Source of the DNA: Deltaproteobacteria bacterium
GTDB taxonomy: Bacteria > Myxococcota_A > Polyangia > Nannocystales > Nannocystaceae
Assembly (NCBI GenBank): GCA_016709225.1
Contig: JADJEE010000012.1
Span: 744,001 to 808,000 of the forward strand
DNA length: 64,000 nt
Reading direction: 5' to 3'
Positions 11,741 to 20,811 of this stretch are shown here, piece after piece. How positions within the stretch are numbered: the first letter of the stretch is position 1; every line of letters starts with the position of its first letter. The translations under genes were made by a program, and so were the position numbers. The notes under the pieces were generated by a model. The model did no database searches. It saw nothing but the letters and a program-made list of their open reading frames with translations, and had not been told where the DNA came from.

Positions 11741-14200
11741 TCAGCCCCGCTCGCGCTCGGCCGCCGCCGCGGATTCCTCCTCGCCGTCGTCGCGGTACGC
11801 CCCCGCGGCGCGCTGCCACGCCCGGCTCGCTGCACGGTGGTCCCCGCGCGCGCGCTCGATCGCCGCGAGTTCGGCGTACGCGTCGCCCAGCATGCCGGGT
11901 CGACGATCGCGCCTGCCCTCCAGCTCGACGAGTGCGCGCTCGATCGTCGCCGCTGCTTCGCCGAGCTGGCCACTGTTTCGCAGCGCCTGCGCAAGCGCCT
12001 GCCGTGCGACCGGAAGCGTGCGTGCGTCGTGCTGCACCGCGTCGAGTTCATCGACCAGCGTGCGCAGGATCGAGGTCGCCTCGCCCGCCTCGCCCGCAGC
12101 GAGCAGCAGGCCCGCGAGGTTCAAGCGCGGCGCATGAGTGATCTCGTGGGTCGGGCCGTGGCTGCGCGACAGTGCGGCCACAGCCTCGCGCTGGGTCGCG
12201 AGATCCGGCCGACCGAGTTCGACGAGGATCCCGCCCAGTAGATCGAGCAGCTGCCCTCGCCGGTGCGCGTTGGGACCGAGCAGTGCATCGAGATCGGCGA
12301 TGGCCTCGCGGATCGCCAGCTCGGCGGCGCTCGGGTCCCCCGCCAGCAGCTCCGCGACCGCCAGCCCGTGCAGGGCGGTGACCAACTTCTCGTCGAGGCC
12401 GAGCGAGCGCGCCGCGGCCACTGCGTCGCGCGCGGCCGCTCGCGCACGTGGGCGGTCCTGGGTGATCGAGTACAAGCCGAGCGCGGCCGTCGACCACGTG
12501 GCCCGCAGCCGCGGCGGTGCCCCAGCGCGATCGAGCTGCACGCGGGCGTCCTGCAGCCAGCGCCACGCGGCCTCGTGATCTTGTCGCTCGGCGGCGAACC
12601 CCGAGAGCTCGGACGCGCTCTCGACGGCAAGCGCGGCGTCACCGGCTGCGCTCGCATGGCCGAACGCCGCTTGGTACCAGCGCCCCGCCGCCGCGGTGTT
12701 GCCGGCGCGGATCTCGAGCTTGGCCAGAAGATGCGCCGCCTGGCCAAGGACCGCATCGCCGTAGGCCACCGCTGCATCATCGACGACCGCAGTGAGGATC
12801 CGACGCGCATCCTCGACCGCGCCCACCTGCAGCGCTGCGGCGGCCGCATCGAGCTGCGCAAGCCCACGCAGTGCCGGCGGCTCGACGAAGGAGGCGCCGG
12901 TGCAAGTCCGCCGCTCCACGTGCTGCTGCACGGCCGCCGCCAACGCGGCCAGCGAGCCTGTGTCCGCCTCGTCGATCGCATCGAGGAGCGCGCGGGTCTC
13001 GGTCCGTGCGGTGTCGAGGCACGCGATCTCGACTGGGTTCGGCAGTCGCTCGCACGCGAGCCGCAGCTCGGAGCTCCACGACGCAAGATGGGCATCGAGG
13101 CGCACGACGACGCGGTCGAGCTGTCGTTGCTCCGGGCTGCCGAACGGTGCGTCCACGCGCGCGCGCAGATTCGCCTGCGCCACAGGACTCCAGCGCGGGA
13201 ACGCCAGGGCGAGCAACGCGGCCGGCTCGTGGCGAGCAGCCGCATCGCACGCGACTGGATGGTGCTCACGGGTGCCAGGCAGCGAACTCCACCCGAGTGC
13301 GAGTGCAGCGGCGCTCGCCGCTCCCGCCCACGCCAGCGCTCGCGCTGCCGACGGCTGGCTCGCACGCCGCAGCGCCGAGGCGAACGCGTGCATGCTCGAG
13401 AATCGCTCGCGGGGATCGATACGCATTGCCCGTGACAGGACGCGCGACAGCGCTGCTGTGGGCGGTCGAGCGGGCAACGCAGGATCGGGTGAGCCCAGCA
13501 GACGCGCCGCCACCTTCGCCAGCGCGTACTGGTCGCTGCGCGCATCCACCGATCCGCCGGCGCGTTGCTCTGGCGACATGTAGATCGGTGTGCCGCCCCC
13601 CTGGGCGCCGCGGGTGGCGACCGCGAGGCCGAAGTCCGAGACGCGCACCACGCCGGCGTCGGTACGCAGCAGATTGCTGGGCTTCACGTCACAGTGCACC
13701 AGCCCTGCGTCGTGGGCCGCCGCGAGCCCCAACGCCGCCTGCACCACCGCATCCATGATCTCGTCAGGACGGGGTCGGCAGGTACGCCACCACGACTCGA
13801 GGTCGCCGCCATCGACGCGGCGCATGACGACGTACGCGCGGCCCTCCGCCCACCCGAGGTCGAACACCTCCACGACGTGGGGGTCGGTGATGCGCGCCTG
13901 CGCCCGTGCTTCACGCAGGATCGCGGCCTGCGATGGGTCACCCACCGCGACCAACGGATGCAGCACCTTGATGGCCACCTCGCGCTGCATCCGTGGATCG
14001 CGGGCCACGTAGACCGTGCCGAAGGCCCCCGCACCAAGCCATTGCCGCAACTCGTACCGTCCCAGCCGCACCGGCGTGGCGCTGCCCAGCAGACTGCCCT
14101 TGATGCGCGCCACGACGCGGCGCAGCTCGAGCGTGTCGGTCGGTGGTGCCGCCTCCTGGACACGCGCAGCCGCGATCGCCTCGGGTTGTCCCGCGCCCAT
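11741..14200 (-). CDS. Non-RD serine/threonine kinase with TPR region
   Basis: An 819-residue protein. The kinase domain (about 48-310) has a glycine loop GAGAFG, VAIK Lys78, and HCDVKPSN (169-176), where the usual HRD arginine is Cys170. DFG is at 189-191, and SPE replaces APE. Catalytic Lys, Asp and Asn are present, so it is probably active, but as a non-RD kinase it should not need activation-loop phosphorylation. A membrane helix (about 365-385) is followed by a Cys-containing spacer and TPR-like helices. ATG 14200 sits 23 bases from the divergent ECF sigma factor gene, and kinase-sigma pairs of this layout often form one signalling unit. The open frame continues upstream as Arg-rich sequence that overlaps the sigma gene and is unlikely to be used. 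Confidence 0.9.
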   Translation of the reverse strand: MGAGQPEAIAAARVQEAAPPTDTLELRRVVARIKGSLLGSATPVRLGRYELRQWLGAGAFGTVYVARDPRMQREVAIKVLHPLVAVGDPSQAAILREARAQARITDPHVVEVFDLGWAEGRAYVVMRRVDGGDLESWWRTCRPRPDEIMDAVVQAALGLAAAHDAGLVHCDVKPSNLLRTDAGVVRVSDFGLAVATRGAQGGGTPIYMSPEQRAGGSVDARSDQYALAKVAARLLGSPDPALPARPPTAALSRVLSRAMRIDPRERFSSMHAFASALRRASQPSAARALAWAGAASAAALALGWSSLPGTREHHPVACDAAARHEPAALLALAFPRWSPVAQANLRARVDAPFGSPEQRQLDRVVVRLDAHLASWSSELRLACERLPNPVEIACLDTARTETRALLDAIDEADTGSLAALAAAVQQHVERRTCTGASFVEPPALRGLAQLDAAAAALQVGAVEDARRILTAVVDDAAVAYGDAVLGQAAHLLAKLEIRAGNTAAAGRWYQAAFGHASAAGDAALAVESASELSGFAAERQDHEAAWRWLQDARVQLDRAGAPPRLRATWSTAALGLYSITQDRPRARAAARDAVAAARSLGLDEKLVTALHGLAVAELLAGDPSAAELAIREAIADLDALLGPNAHRRGQLLDLLGGILVELGRPDLATQREAVAALSRSHGPTHEITHAPRLNLAGLLLAAGEAGEATSILRTLVDELDAVQHDARTLPVARQALAQALRNSGQLGEAAATIERALVELEGRRDRRPGMLGDAYAELAAIERARGDHRAASRAWQRAAGAYRDDGEEESAAAAERERG

Positions 14201-14207
14201 GCCCCTG

Positions 14208-14223
14208 GTATCTACGATGATAC
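14208..14223. promoter_or_regulatory. Shared divergent promoter/operator with inverted repeat
   Basis: The 23-base gap between the kinase start (14200, minus) and the sigma start (14224, plus) contains GTATC-N6-GATAC. It also holds AT-rich hexamers on both strands: TACGAT 5 bases before GTG 14224, and TAGATA 8 bases before ATG 14200. One site could control both genes. Confidence 0.5.
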
Positions 14224-14838
14224 GTGCCGACCGACGACGTTGCACTCCTGCTCGCGTGGCGTGCGGGCGACCGCGACGCCGGCGGCGACTTGATCGAGCG
14301 ATACGCCGAGACACTGCTGCAGTTCTTCCGCAACAAGGTGAGCGGGCCCGTCGATGACCTCGTTCAGCAGACCTTTCTGACCTGCGTCGAGCACCGCGAC
14401 GACGTGCGCGACCCTTCGCGGTTTCGGGCCTACCTGCTGACCGTCGCACGGCGCGTGCTGCTCGAGCACTACCGCGTGCGCTCACGCGACCGTCACCACT
14501 TCGACCCGCTCACGACCTCGGTGTGGGACGTCGATGCTTCGCCCAGCAGCATCGCGGCCGATCGACAGGAGCGACAGCTCCTGGTCGAAGCGCTACGGCG
14601 CATCCCGCTCGACTTCCAGGTCGCGCTCGAGCTCTACTACTGGCAGGACCTGTCGGGCCCCGAGCTGTGCGAGGTCCTCGCGCTGCCCGAGGGAACCGTA
14701 CGCAGTCGCCTGCGACGCGGCCGCGAGCTGCTTCGTTCGCAGATCGAGGCACTCGCCGCTGACAACGCGCTGCTCGACGCCACGCTCGGTGAATTCGAGC
14801 GCTGGGCCGACGCTGTGCGCGACGCGGTCGAGCACTGA
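14224..14838 (+). CDS. ECF-type RNA polymerase sigma factor, divergent to kinase
   Basis: 204 residues. Sigma region 2 (about 8-75) contains DDLVQQTFLTCVEHRD and FRAYLLTVARRVLLEHYR. A linker follows with 'FDPLTTSVWD'. Region 4 (about 120-170) contains IPLDFQVALELYYWQDLSGPELCEVLALPEGTVRSRLRRGR, a typical -35-recognising HTH. There is no anti-sigma gene downstream, and the only regulator nearby is the divergent kinase, so control by phosphorylation is likely (inference). It resembles the sigma factor encoded at 46191-46805, including the FDP-x-T-x-SV linker. GTG 14224 follows a 5-base gap after TACGAT, so the mRNA may be leaderless. Confidence 0.92.
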   Translation: MPTDDVALLLAWRAGDRDAGGDLIERYAETLLQFFRNKVSGPVDDLVQQTFLTCVEHRDDVRDPSRFRAYLLTVARRVLLEHYRVRSRDRHHFDPLTTSVWDVDASPSSIAADRQERQLLVEALRRIPLDFQVALELYYWQDLSGPELCEVLALPEGTVRSRLRRGRELLRSQIEALAADNALLDATLGEFERWADAVRDAVEH

Positions 14839-14844
14839 CACGCG

Positions 14845-15990
14845 TCATCCCGCCTGGCGTGCCACCCAGGCCTTCGCGTCGGCGGCGGCGCGCGCAAGTT
14901 CCTCGTCGGTCATCATCGAGCCCAAGGTGAGGCGATCGGGACGGTCGAGACTCATCGATTCGATCGCGCGCGCGCCGGCGACCGCGAGCTGGGAACCTTG
15001 GGCGCTCAGCTCCTCCGACTTGGTGCCGCCGCCGACATCCGGGACGTCGAGTGACGCCTCGCACAGCGCAGGGTCATCGAGCACTTTGACGAGCTTCGGC
15101 CCGAGCTCTTTGTAGAACCTCCGCATCGAGCCGAGCCCGGAGACCGCCTCGCAGCGGACGTACGCGTTGCCGTCGGCGAGCAGCTCGAGCAGGCGATCGC
15201 GTGCGGTCGGATCGGCGCCGACGAGCTTCGCCCAGGCGCGCGCCGCCGCGCCGCGCACCGCCGGCTCCGCGTGCGACGAGAGCCCTTGCACCGCAGTGAG
15301 GATGCGTGCGCGTAGCGGGTCGGCCTCGTCATCGGCAACCATCGTGTCGAGCACCCGCCACAGGCGCGACGGCGGGCCGGCCGGGTCGAGCGCCGCGAGT
15401 GATAGCTCGCGTTCGGGTCGTCCGACGGGCAGCCGCCACAGCGAGGCGAGCGCATGGTCCTTCACCGCCTGGTTGGGGTGGCTGCGCGCGGCGTCGGCCA
15501 GCGCCTCCATCAACAACTTGTCGTTGACGAAGACCGGCTGCCCCATGAACTCGGACATCGCAGAGATGATGGCATCGAGCACCTCAGGGTCCGCGGTCCG
15601 CATTCGTGCCGCCAGCACCTTTGCGCCGGCTGCGGTTGGGGCCTTGGACATCGCAACCCCGATCAGTGCGTCGCCGGCCAGCTTGGGTGTCGGTGCGGTC
15701 GCAGCCACCCACGCCAGTGCGTCGGCGCTACCGTCGACGCGGTCGTCGTCGGTCAGCGCGTCGTCCTGGGCGCGGGCGATCATCTGCGCGGCGGCAGCCT
15801 TCGCATCGGCCGCGACCTCGAGTTCGAGCGGCCCGAACGGCACACCGTAGCCGCCCGCGTCGGGGCCGACCGACACGCGCTCGGCCTCGCCGGCGCTTGC
15901 GACGGACTTCCCGGCGTCGCTGGGCGCCGATTCGCGGTCGCATGCAACGAAGAGAGCGCACAGGGAGAATGCGAGTCGGATCTTGGTCAT
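14845..15990 (-). CDS. HEAT-repeat lipoprotein
   Basis: 381 residues with a lipoprotein signal (MTKIRLAFSLCALFVAC, lipid Cys17). The rest is a series of paired alpha helices with HEAT-like spacing (LLMEALADAARSHPNQAVKDHALASLWRLP; RILTAVQGLSSHAEPAVRGAAARAWAKLV; LLELLADGNAYVRCEAVSGLG). Such solenoids bind proteins, here probably on the periplasmic face of a membrane. ATG 15990 is preferred to the further ATG because the signal peptide starts there. The neighbouring minus-strand lipoprotein gene 16136-16702 lies 145 bases upstream. No enzymatic motif is visible. Confidence 0.8.
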   Translation of the reverse strand: MTKIRLAFSLCALFVACDRESAPSDAGKSVASAGEAERVSVGPDAGGYGVPFGPLELEVAADAKAAAAQMIARAQDDALTDDDRVDGSADALAWVAATAPTPKLAGDALIGVAMSKAPTAAGAKVLAARMRTADPEVLDAIISAMSEFMGQPVFVNDKLLMEALADAARSHPNQAVKDHALASLWRLPVGRPERELSLAALDPAGPPSRLWRVLDTMVADDEADPLRARILTAVQGLSSHAEPAVRGAAARAWAKLVGADPTARDRLLELLADGNAYVRCEAVSGLGSMRRFYKELGPKLVKVLDDPALCEASLDVPDVGGGTKSEELSAQGSQLAVAGARAIESMSLDRPDRLTLGSMMTDEELARAAADAKAWVARQAG

Positions 15991-16135
15991 CTCGCGCCCC
16001 CCAGAGGAACGAGTCGACACTTCGATCAGACACCCGCGCGTGAGCTAGCAGCCAGTCGTGACCCGTGGCGCGAGAACGACGTCATCGGAGGCGAGGGGAT
16101 GAAGACGTGCCGGGCGCATGCCGCGGCTCGACGCA

Positions 16136-16702
16136 TCACCGGGGCTTCTTCGGCACCGCACCGCCCGCTACCGCGGTGGCCCCATGGGCACTGCCGGGTC
16201 CGAACGCATCGATGCAGCCGCGGATGATCGCCGACTGATCCTCTTTGAGCTCCACCGGCGCGCTGTCCAGCGCATGCACGATGCACGCGCCGACCTCGAC
16301 GCTGGCGGTCTTGGTGCACTGCGCGATGACCATGGGCAGCTGGGTGCCCTTGGCGCTCTCCCACTTGGCGAGCGTCTCGCCCTCGTAGAAGCGCTTCATG
16401 AAGCGGTCGTACGCAGGGCCGACCGCCGCGCACGCCTTGTCGAGCGACTTCTCCGGCTTCTTGCCCGGCGGCAGCACGCACACCGCTTCGATTGCCTTGG
16501 CCTTGGCTTCGTCGGCGGCGGCCTTGGCCTTCTCGTCGGCCTCGCGCTTGGCCTTGCGCTCCGCGAGGCGCTTGTCGAGATCGGCGTCGGACGCCTTCGA
16601 GTCGTCCTGCTTGGCGGCGGGCTCGGTCTTCTTGCCGCCGTCGCAGGCCGCGACGAGCAGGCAGGGAATCAGCACCCAGGTCGGCGATGACGCGAACTTC
16701 AT
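16136..16702 (-). CDS. Small lipoprotein with Lys/Ala-rich coiled region
   Basis: 188 residues. The signal peptide ends LVAAC (lipid Cys20). A charged Lys/Ala/Glu/Asp region (about 25-70, KRLAERKAKREADEKAKAAADEAKAK) is likely to be one long helix or coiled coil. A compact C-terminal part follows with five cysteines (VCVLPP, KACAAVG, IAQCTK, GACIVHA, RGCIDAF) that could form disulphides. The family is not recognised. ATG 16702 is chosen because TATCCT ends 8 bases upstream. It is divergent from the discoidin-like lipoprotein gene (64-base gap), so the two promoters lie almost back to back. Confidence 0.75.
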   Translation of the reverse strand: MKFASSPTWVLIPCLLVAACDGGKKTEPAAKQDDSKASDADLDKRLAERKAKREADEKAKAAADEAKAKAIEAVCVLPPGKKPEKSLDKACAAVGPAYDRFMKRFYEGETLAKWESAKGTQLPMVIAQCTKTASVEVGACIVHALDSAPVELKEDQSAIIRGCIDAFGPGSAHGATAVAGGAVPKKPR

Positions 16703-16710
16703 GCCGGCAC

Positions 16711-16716
16711 AGGATA
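16711..16716 (-). promoter_or_regulatory. Putative -10 (TATCCT) of small lipoprotein gene
   Basis: Minus-strand TATCCT ends 8 bases before ATG 16702. It is consistent with a leaderless or nearly leaderless mRNA. Confidence 0.45.
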
Positions 16717-16751
16717 CCGGAGGCACGCCGTCGCCCGCGTCGACTCCGCGG

Positions 16752-16757
16752 TATGCT
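16752..16757 (+). promoter_or_regulatory. Putative -10 (TATGCT) of discoidin-like lipoprotein gene
   Basis: TATGCT ends 9 bases before the first of two tandem GTG codons (16767 and 16770). Confidence 0.45.
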
Positions 16758-16766
16758 CACCCCGCC

Positions 16767-18608
16767 GTGGTGATCCCGATCCGTCGTCCCCGCCATCGCG
16801 TCGTTGCCCGCATGACCGCCGCGCTCACGCTGGCGACCGCGTGCGGCGGCGACAAGCCGGGCGCAGGGGCGGCCCGGGACGGGGGTGCGGCCGCGGCCAC
16901 CACCACGCCGGGTGATCCGTCGACGAAGCCCGACGGGCCGGCGGACAAGCCGGTGGCGCCGCTGCAACGCGCGAGCGCGGCTGCCCCGGGCAAGGCCAAG
17001 GGCGCCTCGCAGCTGGGCTTCGACCTCGCGTTGCTGTCCTCGCTGTACGCGCTCGACGGCCGCGCAATCGCGGCGTCGTGGGGCGCCGCTGGCGAGGGCG
17101 AGCCCCAAGCAGCGCGCGACGACGATCTGGGGACCGCATGGCGGTGCGTCCCTGCCGAGGGCCAGCCGTGCGCGATGGGGCTGTCGTTCGCGGAGCCGGT
17201 GTCGCTGCGGGCGGTGCGACTGTTCGCGGCCGCAGGCCCGCGCTGGAACGACTACCGCGCGCACCCGCGACCGAAGCACGTCCGCGTGCACACCGACGCG
17301 GGCTGGTTCGACGCCAAGCTCGACGACGGCGCAGCGCACCACTACGTCGTACTCGACGCGTCGGTGAAGACCACGACCGTCGCGATCGAGGTCACCGACG
17401 TCTACGCCAGCAAGAAGCCCGCACCGCTGTGGTTCGCCGAGCTCGAGGCCTTCGGCGACGACGGCCCCATCCGGCCGCCGCTGCCATTCGACCCCGCGCG
17501 TACCGTGGTCTCGTTCGAGACCGAGGCGTGGAAGAGCGACGCCGGCTCCCACGGCATCCGCGTCGCCTTCCTCGAGGAGCTCGGCCAAGACGGCGCGCTG
17601 CACCGACGGACCCGGGGCACCGCCGTGCACGGCCGTGCGGGCGATCGCTTCGCGGTCATCGAGCGCCGCTTCGGCACCGACTGCGTGCACGGCCGCGGTG
17701 CGTACCTGCTGCTCGATCGCACCACGCGCGTGATGTTCCCGCTCGGCGACAAGGCCGACGTGCCGGCGACCGTGACGCTGCGCAAGGACGGCCTCGGCGC
17801 GCTGTTCGTCCGCGAAGGCGCGCCGGAGCACACGCGTGCCCTGGTCTACGAGAACGACGCGCTCGTGCGACACGTGCCGCGAACCAAGAAGGGCGAGACC
17901 GACGCGCAGTTCGCCGCGCGGCTCGGCTTCACCGGCGTCGCCGAGCGCCGCGGCGCGGCCAAGCCGGGCGATGCGATCGCCGGCTGCGTGAGCGGCGTGA
18001 AGGAAGAGGCACTGGTGCAGCAGGTCGCCACCGCGCTCGGGCTCGAGAACCTCCGTGCCGCAGACGCCAGCGTGTGTGCGATCGGCACCTCGGAGCGCGC
18101 CGTGGTCGGCACCGACGGTGCGGCCTGCGGCGCGCGCTGGTACGCCGCGGTGGTCGGCGCGGGCAACGAGATCGTCGCGCAGAACCTCGCAGGCGACGGG
18201 GATGGGGACGGCGCGGAGTTCACGGTGATCGCGGGCGTCGGCGTGGTGCTCGAGGGCAGCCGTGGTGCCGGGCTGTCGAGCGACCTGTGGCTGCTCGCCC
18301 CGAGCGGCATCGAGATGTTGGTGAAGGGCGGCGCCCTGGCGGTGCGCGAGCCCAAGGCATGTCGCCCGTGCCAGCCGGCGACGCCGGTCGAGCCCGCGGA
18401 CACCGACACCGACGGCCCCGCGCCCGACGGCGGCGACGGTGCACCCGCGAACGACGACGGTGCACCCGCGAACGACGGCGGTGCGCCGCCCGACGACGAT
18501 GCGGCGCCCGGCGGCAGCGACGATCCCCCGACCCATGACGATGCCGCGGGCAAGCTGCCCGACGTGCGCGACCTACCCGACCCGCGACGCGACGACGACG
18601 AGCCCTAG
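16767..18608 (+). CDS. Discoidin-like (F5/8-C type) lipoprotein with Asp/Gly/Ala-rich tail
   Basis: 613 residues. A short Arg-rich start is followed by the lipoprotein signal MTAALTLATAC. The next 60 residues are Gly/Ala/Pro-rich. A beta-sandwich region comes after (LGFDLALLSSLYALDGRAIAASW, DDDLGTAWRC, LSFAEPVSLRAVRLFAAAG, KHVRVHTDAGWF, VAIEVTDVYASKKPAPLWFAELEAFG), which matches discoidin/F5-8 type C carbohydrate-binding folds. The C-terminal half is unrecognised. The last 70 residues are Asp/Gly/Pro-rich and include an exact 21-base tandem duplication. It probably binds surface glycans or other ligands. Start GTG 16767 or GTG 16770. Confidence 0.75.
   Translation: MVIPIRRPRHRVVARMTAALTLATACGGDKPGAGAARDGGAAAATTTPGDPSTKPDGPADKPVAPLQRASAAAPGKAKGASQLGFDLALLSSLYALDGRAIAASWGAAGEGEPQAARDDDLGTAWRCVPAEGQPCAMGLSFAEPVSLRAVRLFAAAGPRWNDYRAHPRPKHVRVHTDAGWFDAKLDDGAAHHYVVLDASVKTTTVAIEVTDVYASKKPAPLWFAELEAFGDDGPIRPPLPFDPARTVVSFETEAWKSDAGSHGIRVAFLEELGQDGALHRRTRGTAVHGRAGDRFAVIERRFGTDCVHGRGAYLLLDRTTRVMFPLGDKADVPATVTLRKDGLGALFVREGAPEHTRALVYENDALVRHVPRTKKGETDAQFAARLGFTGVAERRGAAKPGDAIAGCVSGVKEEALVQQVATALGLENLRAADASVCAIGTSERAVVGTDGAACGARWYAAVVGAGNEIVAQNLAGDGDGDGAEFTVIAGVGVVLEGSRGAGLSSDLWLLAPSGIEMLVKGGALAVREPKACRPCQPATPVEPADTDTDGPAPDGGDGAPANDDGAPANDGGAPPDDDAAPGGSDDPPTHDDAAGKLPDVRDLPDPRRDDDEP
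18435..18476 (+). repeat. 21-base tandem duplication in lipoprotein tail
   Basis: Two exact copies of a 21-base unit starting GACGGTGCACCC. They encode two copies of a Asp-Gly-Ala-Pro-Ala-Asn-Asp heptapeptide in the low-complexity C-terminus. Confidence 0.8.
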
Positions 18609-18641
18609 GCGCCCGCGGACCCACGCAGGCCTCCCCGCACG

Positions 18642-20739
18642 ATGCTCGACCCCTGCCCCGACGAAGCCGCGGTGCTGCGCTACCTCGCGGGCGAGGCGGG
18701 CGTGGAGGCGCTCGCACTCGAGGCCCACGTCGATCGCTGCACGCTGTGCCGCCGATGGTTCGCGGAGCTCGCACGCACCTCACTGGGCCTGCCCGCGGTC
18801 GCGGTCAGCGACGACGATGCGGCGGGACCCAGCCTCGGTGAACACCTGCCGCCGGGCACCGAGGTCGGTCGCTACCGCGTGCTGCGGGTACTCGGCAGCG
18901 GCGGGCTCGGGGTCGTGTACGCCGCTGCCGATCCACGGCTTCGCCGCACCGTGGCGCTCAAGGTGCTACGCACCGAGGTCGCGCAACGACGCCGCACGCC
19001 TGCTCGCCGAGGCCCGTGCGATGGCGAAGCTCTCGCATCCCAACGTGTGCGCGGTGCTCGACGTCGGCGTTATCGACGGGCGGTGGTTCCTCGCGATGGC
19101 ACTGCTCGAGGGCGGCACGCTGGCGCAGTGGCTCGACCAGTCGCGTCCGCGCGCGGCGATCCTGCAGCGCTTCACCGAGGCAGCGCGCGGACTGCTGGCG
19201 GTGCACCGCGTCGGCGTCATCCACCGCGACTTCAAGCCCAGCAACGTGCTGCTCGACGCCCACGGCACCGCGCAGGTGTCGGACTTCGGACTGAGCGCCG
19301 AGCTCCGCGAGAGCACCGAGGCCCACGGCGGCACGCCGCATTACATGGCCCCCGAGCAACGCGACGGCGGCGGTGATGCGCGGGTCGATCAGTTCGCCTT
19401 CGGCGTCGCACTCGGAGACGCACTGCGAGGGCCGTCGTTGCCGAGTTGGCTGCTCGAGCTCGTCGCGCGATGCACCGCCATCGACCCCGCCGCGCGATAC
19501 CCCGACATGGCCGCGGTGCTCGCCACCCTCGAGCGTCGCGGTGGCTCGCGCCTGCGCCGGGCCGCACGTCTGGGCGCCGTCGCCACCGTCGGGGTCGCGG
19601 CGGTGATCGGTGCGACCGTGATCCCGCGCAGTGGGTCCCCCGAGCGGGCCGACGCCGCCGAAGCACCGCCGCCCGCGGCTGCTCCGATCGACACCGAGGT
19701 GCGCGCGCGGATCGATCGCGCGGTCGCGCGGGATCTCGCCGGCGCAGAGCCCACGATCATGATCGAGATCGAGGCCGCGATGGCGGTCGCGCTCTCGCAC
19801 GGCGACGCCGCCGGCATCGCCCTGTCACGCCTCGCGCGGGCCGAGGCGCTGGCCAAGTTCGGTCGTCTGCAGGCCGCCTACGACGAGCACGCGCGCGCGT
19901 TCGAGCTGGCCACCACGATCCCGCGCGATGACATCGCGGTCGACGCGGCTGCCGCCGCGGTGAGCTTGCTGGTCGACCTCGGCCGCGCCGACGAGGCCGA
20001 CCAGTGGCTCCGCCGCGCCGAGGCCACGCTGGCCCGCATCGATCAACCCGACACCCACAGCGTCGCGGGTGTCGAGGTCGCCAGGGCGCGCGTGGCCGAG
20101 TCGGCGCACGACCTCGAAGGCGCGAGGGTCCGGCTACGACGCGCGATCGAGCTGCTCGCCGCCGCGGCACCCCGGCTCGACGGCGAGCGCGCGGTCACGC
20201 TCTCTCGGCTCGCGCAGATGGAGGCGCGCATGGGCGACGGCGCGTCCGCTCGTCGTCACTTCGCCGAGTCGATCGCACTGGCCTCGATCGTCAGCGGTCC
20301 GCAATCCGTCGAGGTCGCCGAGACCGAGGCCAACCTCGCGTTCCTCGAGGCCGAGCACGGCGAGTTCGAGGCCGCACGCGTGCGGCTCGAGCGGGCGCGC
20401 AGCTCGATGATCCGCGAATTCGGCGAGGCCCACGACGACATCGTCGCGCTCGACTCCAACCTCGCCAGCTTGATGCTCCGCACCCGCGCCTTCGACGATG
20501 CGCTCCGGCTCGTCGACGCCACGCTCGCGCGCGCCCCGGAGCGGCGCCCAGTCACGTGCGTGCTGCGAGAGCAACGTGCGCTGGCGTTGATGGGGCTGAC
20601 CCGCGAGGCCGACGCCGTGGCGCCGCTGCAGTCCGCCATCGACTGCTACGACGCCGTGCTCGGACCGGGTAGCCGCGAGGCCGAGCTGGCGGGCGTCGAT
20701 CTCGAACGAATCCGCGGCAACGGGGCCGCCCCGCAGTGA
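18642..20739 (+). pseudogene. Zinc-finger/Ser-Thr kinase/TPR gene split by a frameshift
   Basis: From ATG 18642 the product begins with a small anti-sigma-like zinc-binding motif (H29, C33, C36; HVDRCTLC). A Hanks kinase N-lobe follows (GSGGLG, VALK Lys107) up to codon 113 at about 18980. The frame then shifts. The other frame continues perfectly with NDAARLLAEARAMAKLSHPNV, HRDFKPSN, DFGLS, a membrane helix (about 19565-19625), then TPR-like helices to 20739. Loss of two bases from a GCGCGC run at 18981-18984 would restore EVARNDAARLL. Apart from this lesion all catalytic residues are present. Because the downstream frame has stayed intact for about 580 codons, the lesion is either very recent or a sequencing error. 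Confidence 0.82.
18979..18986 (+). other. Frameshift position in kinase gene
   Basis: The reading passes from 'RTEVA' in the frame of ATG 18642 to 'RNDAARLL' one frame over, at the sequence GTCGCGCAAC. Insertion of CG would repair the frame. Confidence 0.75.
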
Positions 20740-20796
20740 TCGTCTTGCCACTGGCCGTCGACGCTCGACATCCGCCGCGGGCGTGACGGCGCGGTG

Positions 20797-20802
20797 TACC
20801 AT
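20797..20802 (+). promoter_or_regulatory. Putative -10 (TACCAT) of lipoprotein gene
   Basis: TACCAT ends 9 bases before ATG 20812. The in-frame GTG 20794 lies upstream of it and is therefore unlikely to be the start. Confidence 0.4.
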
Positions 20803-20811
20803 CCCCCGCCG

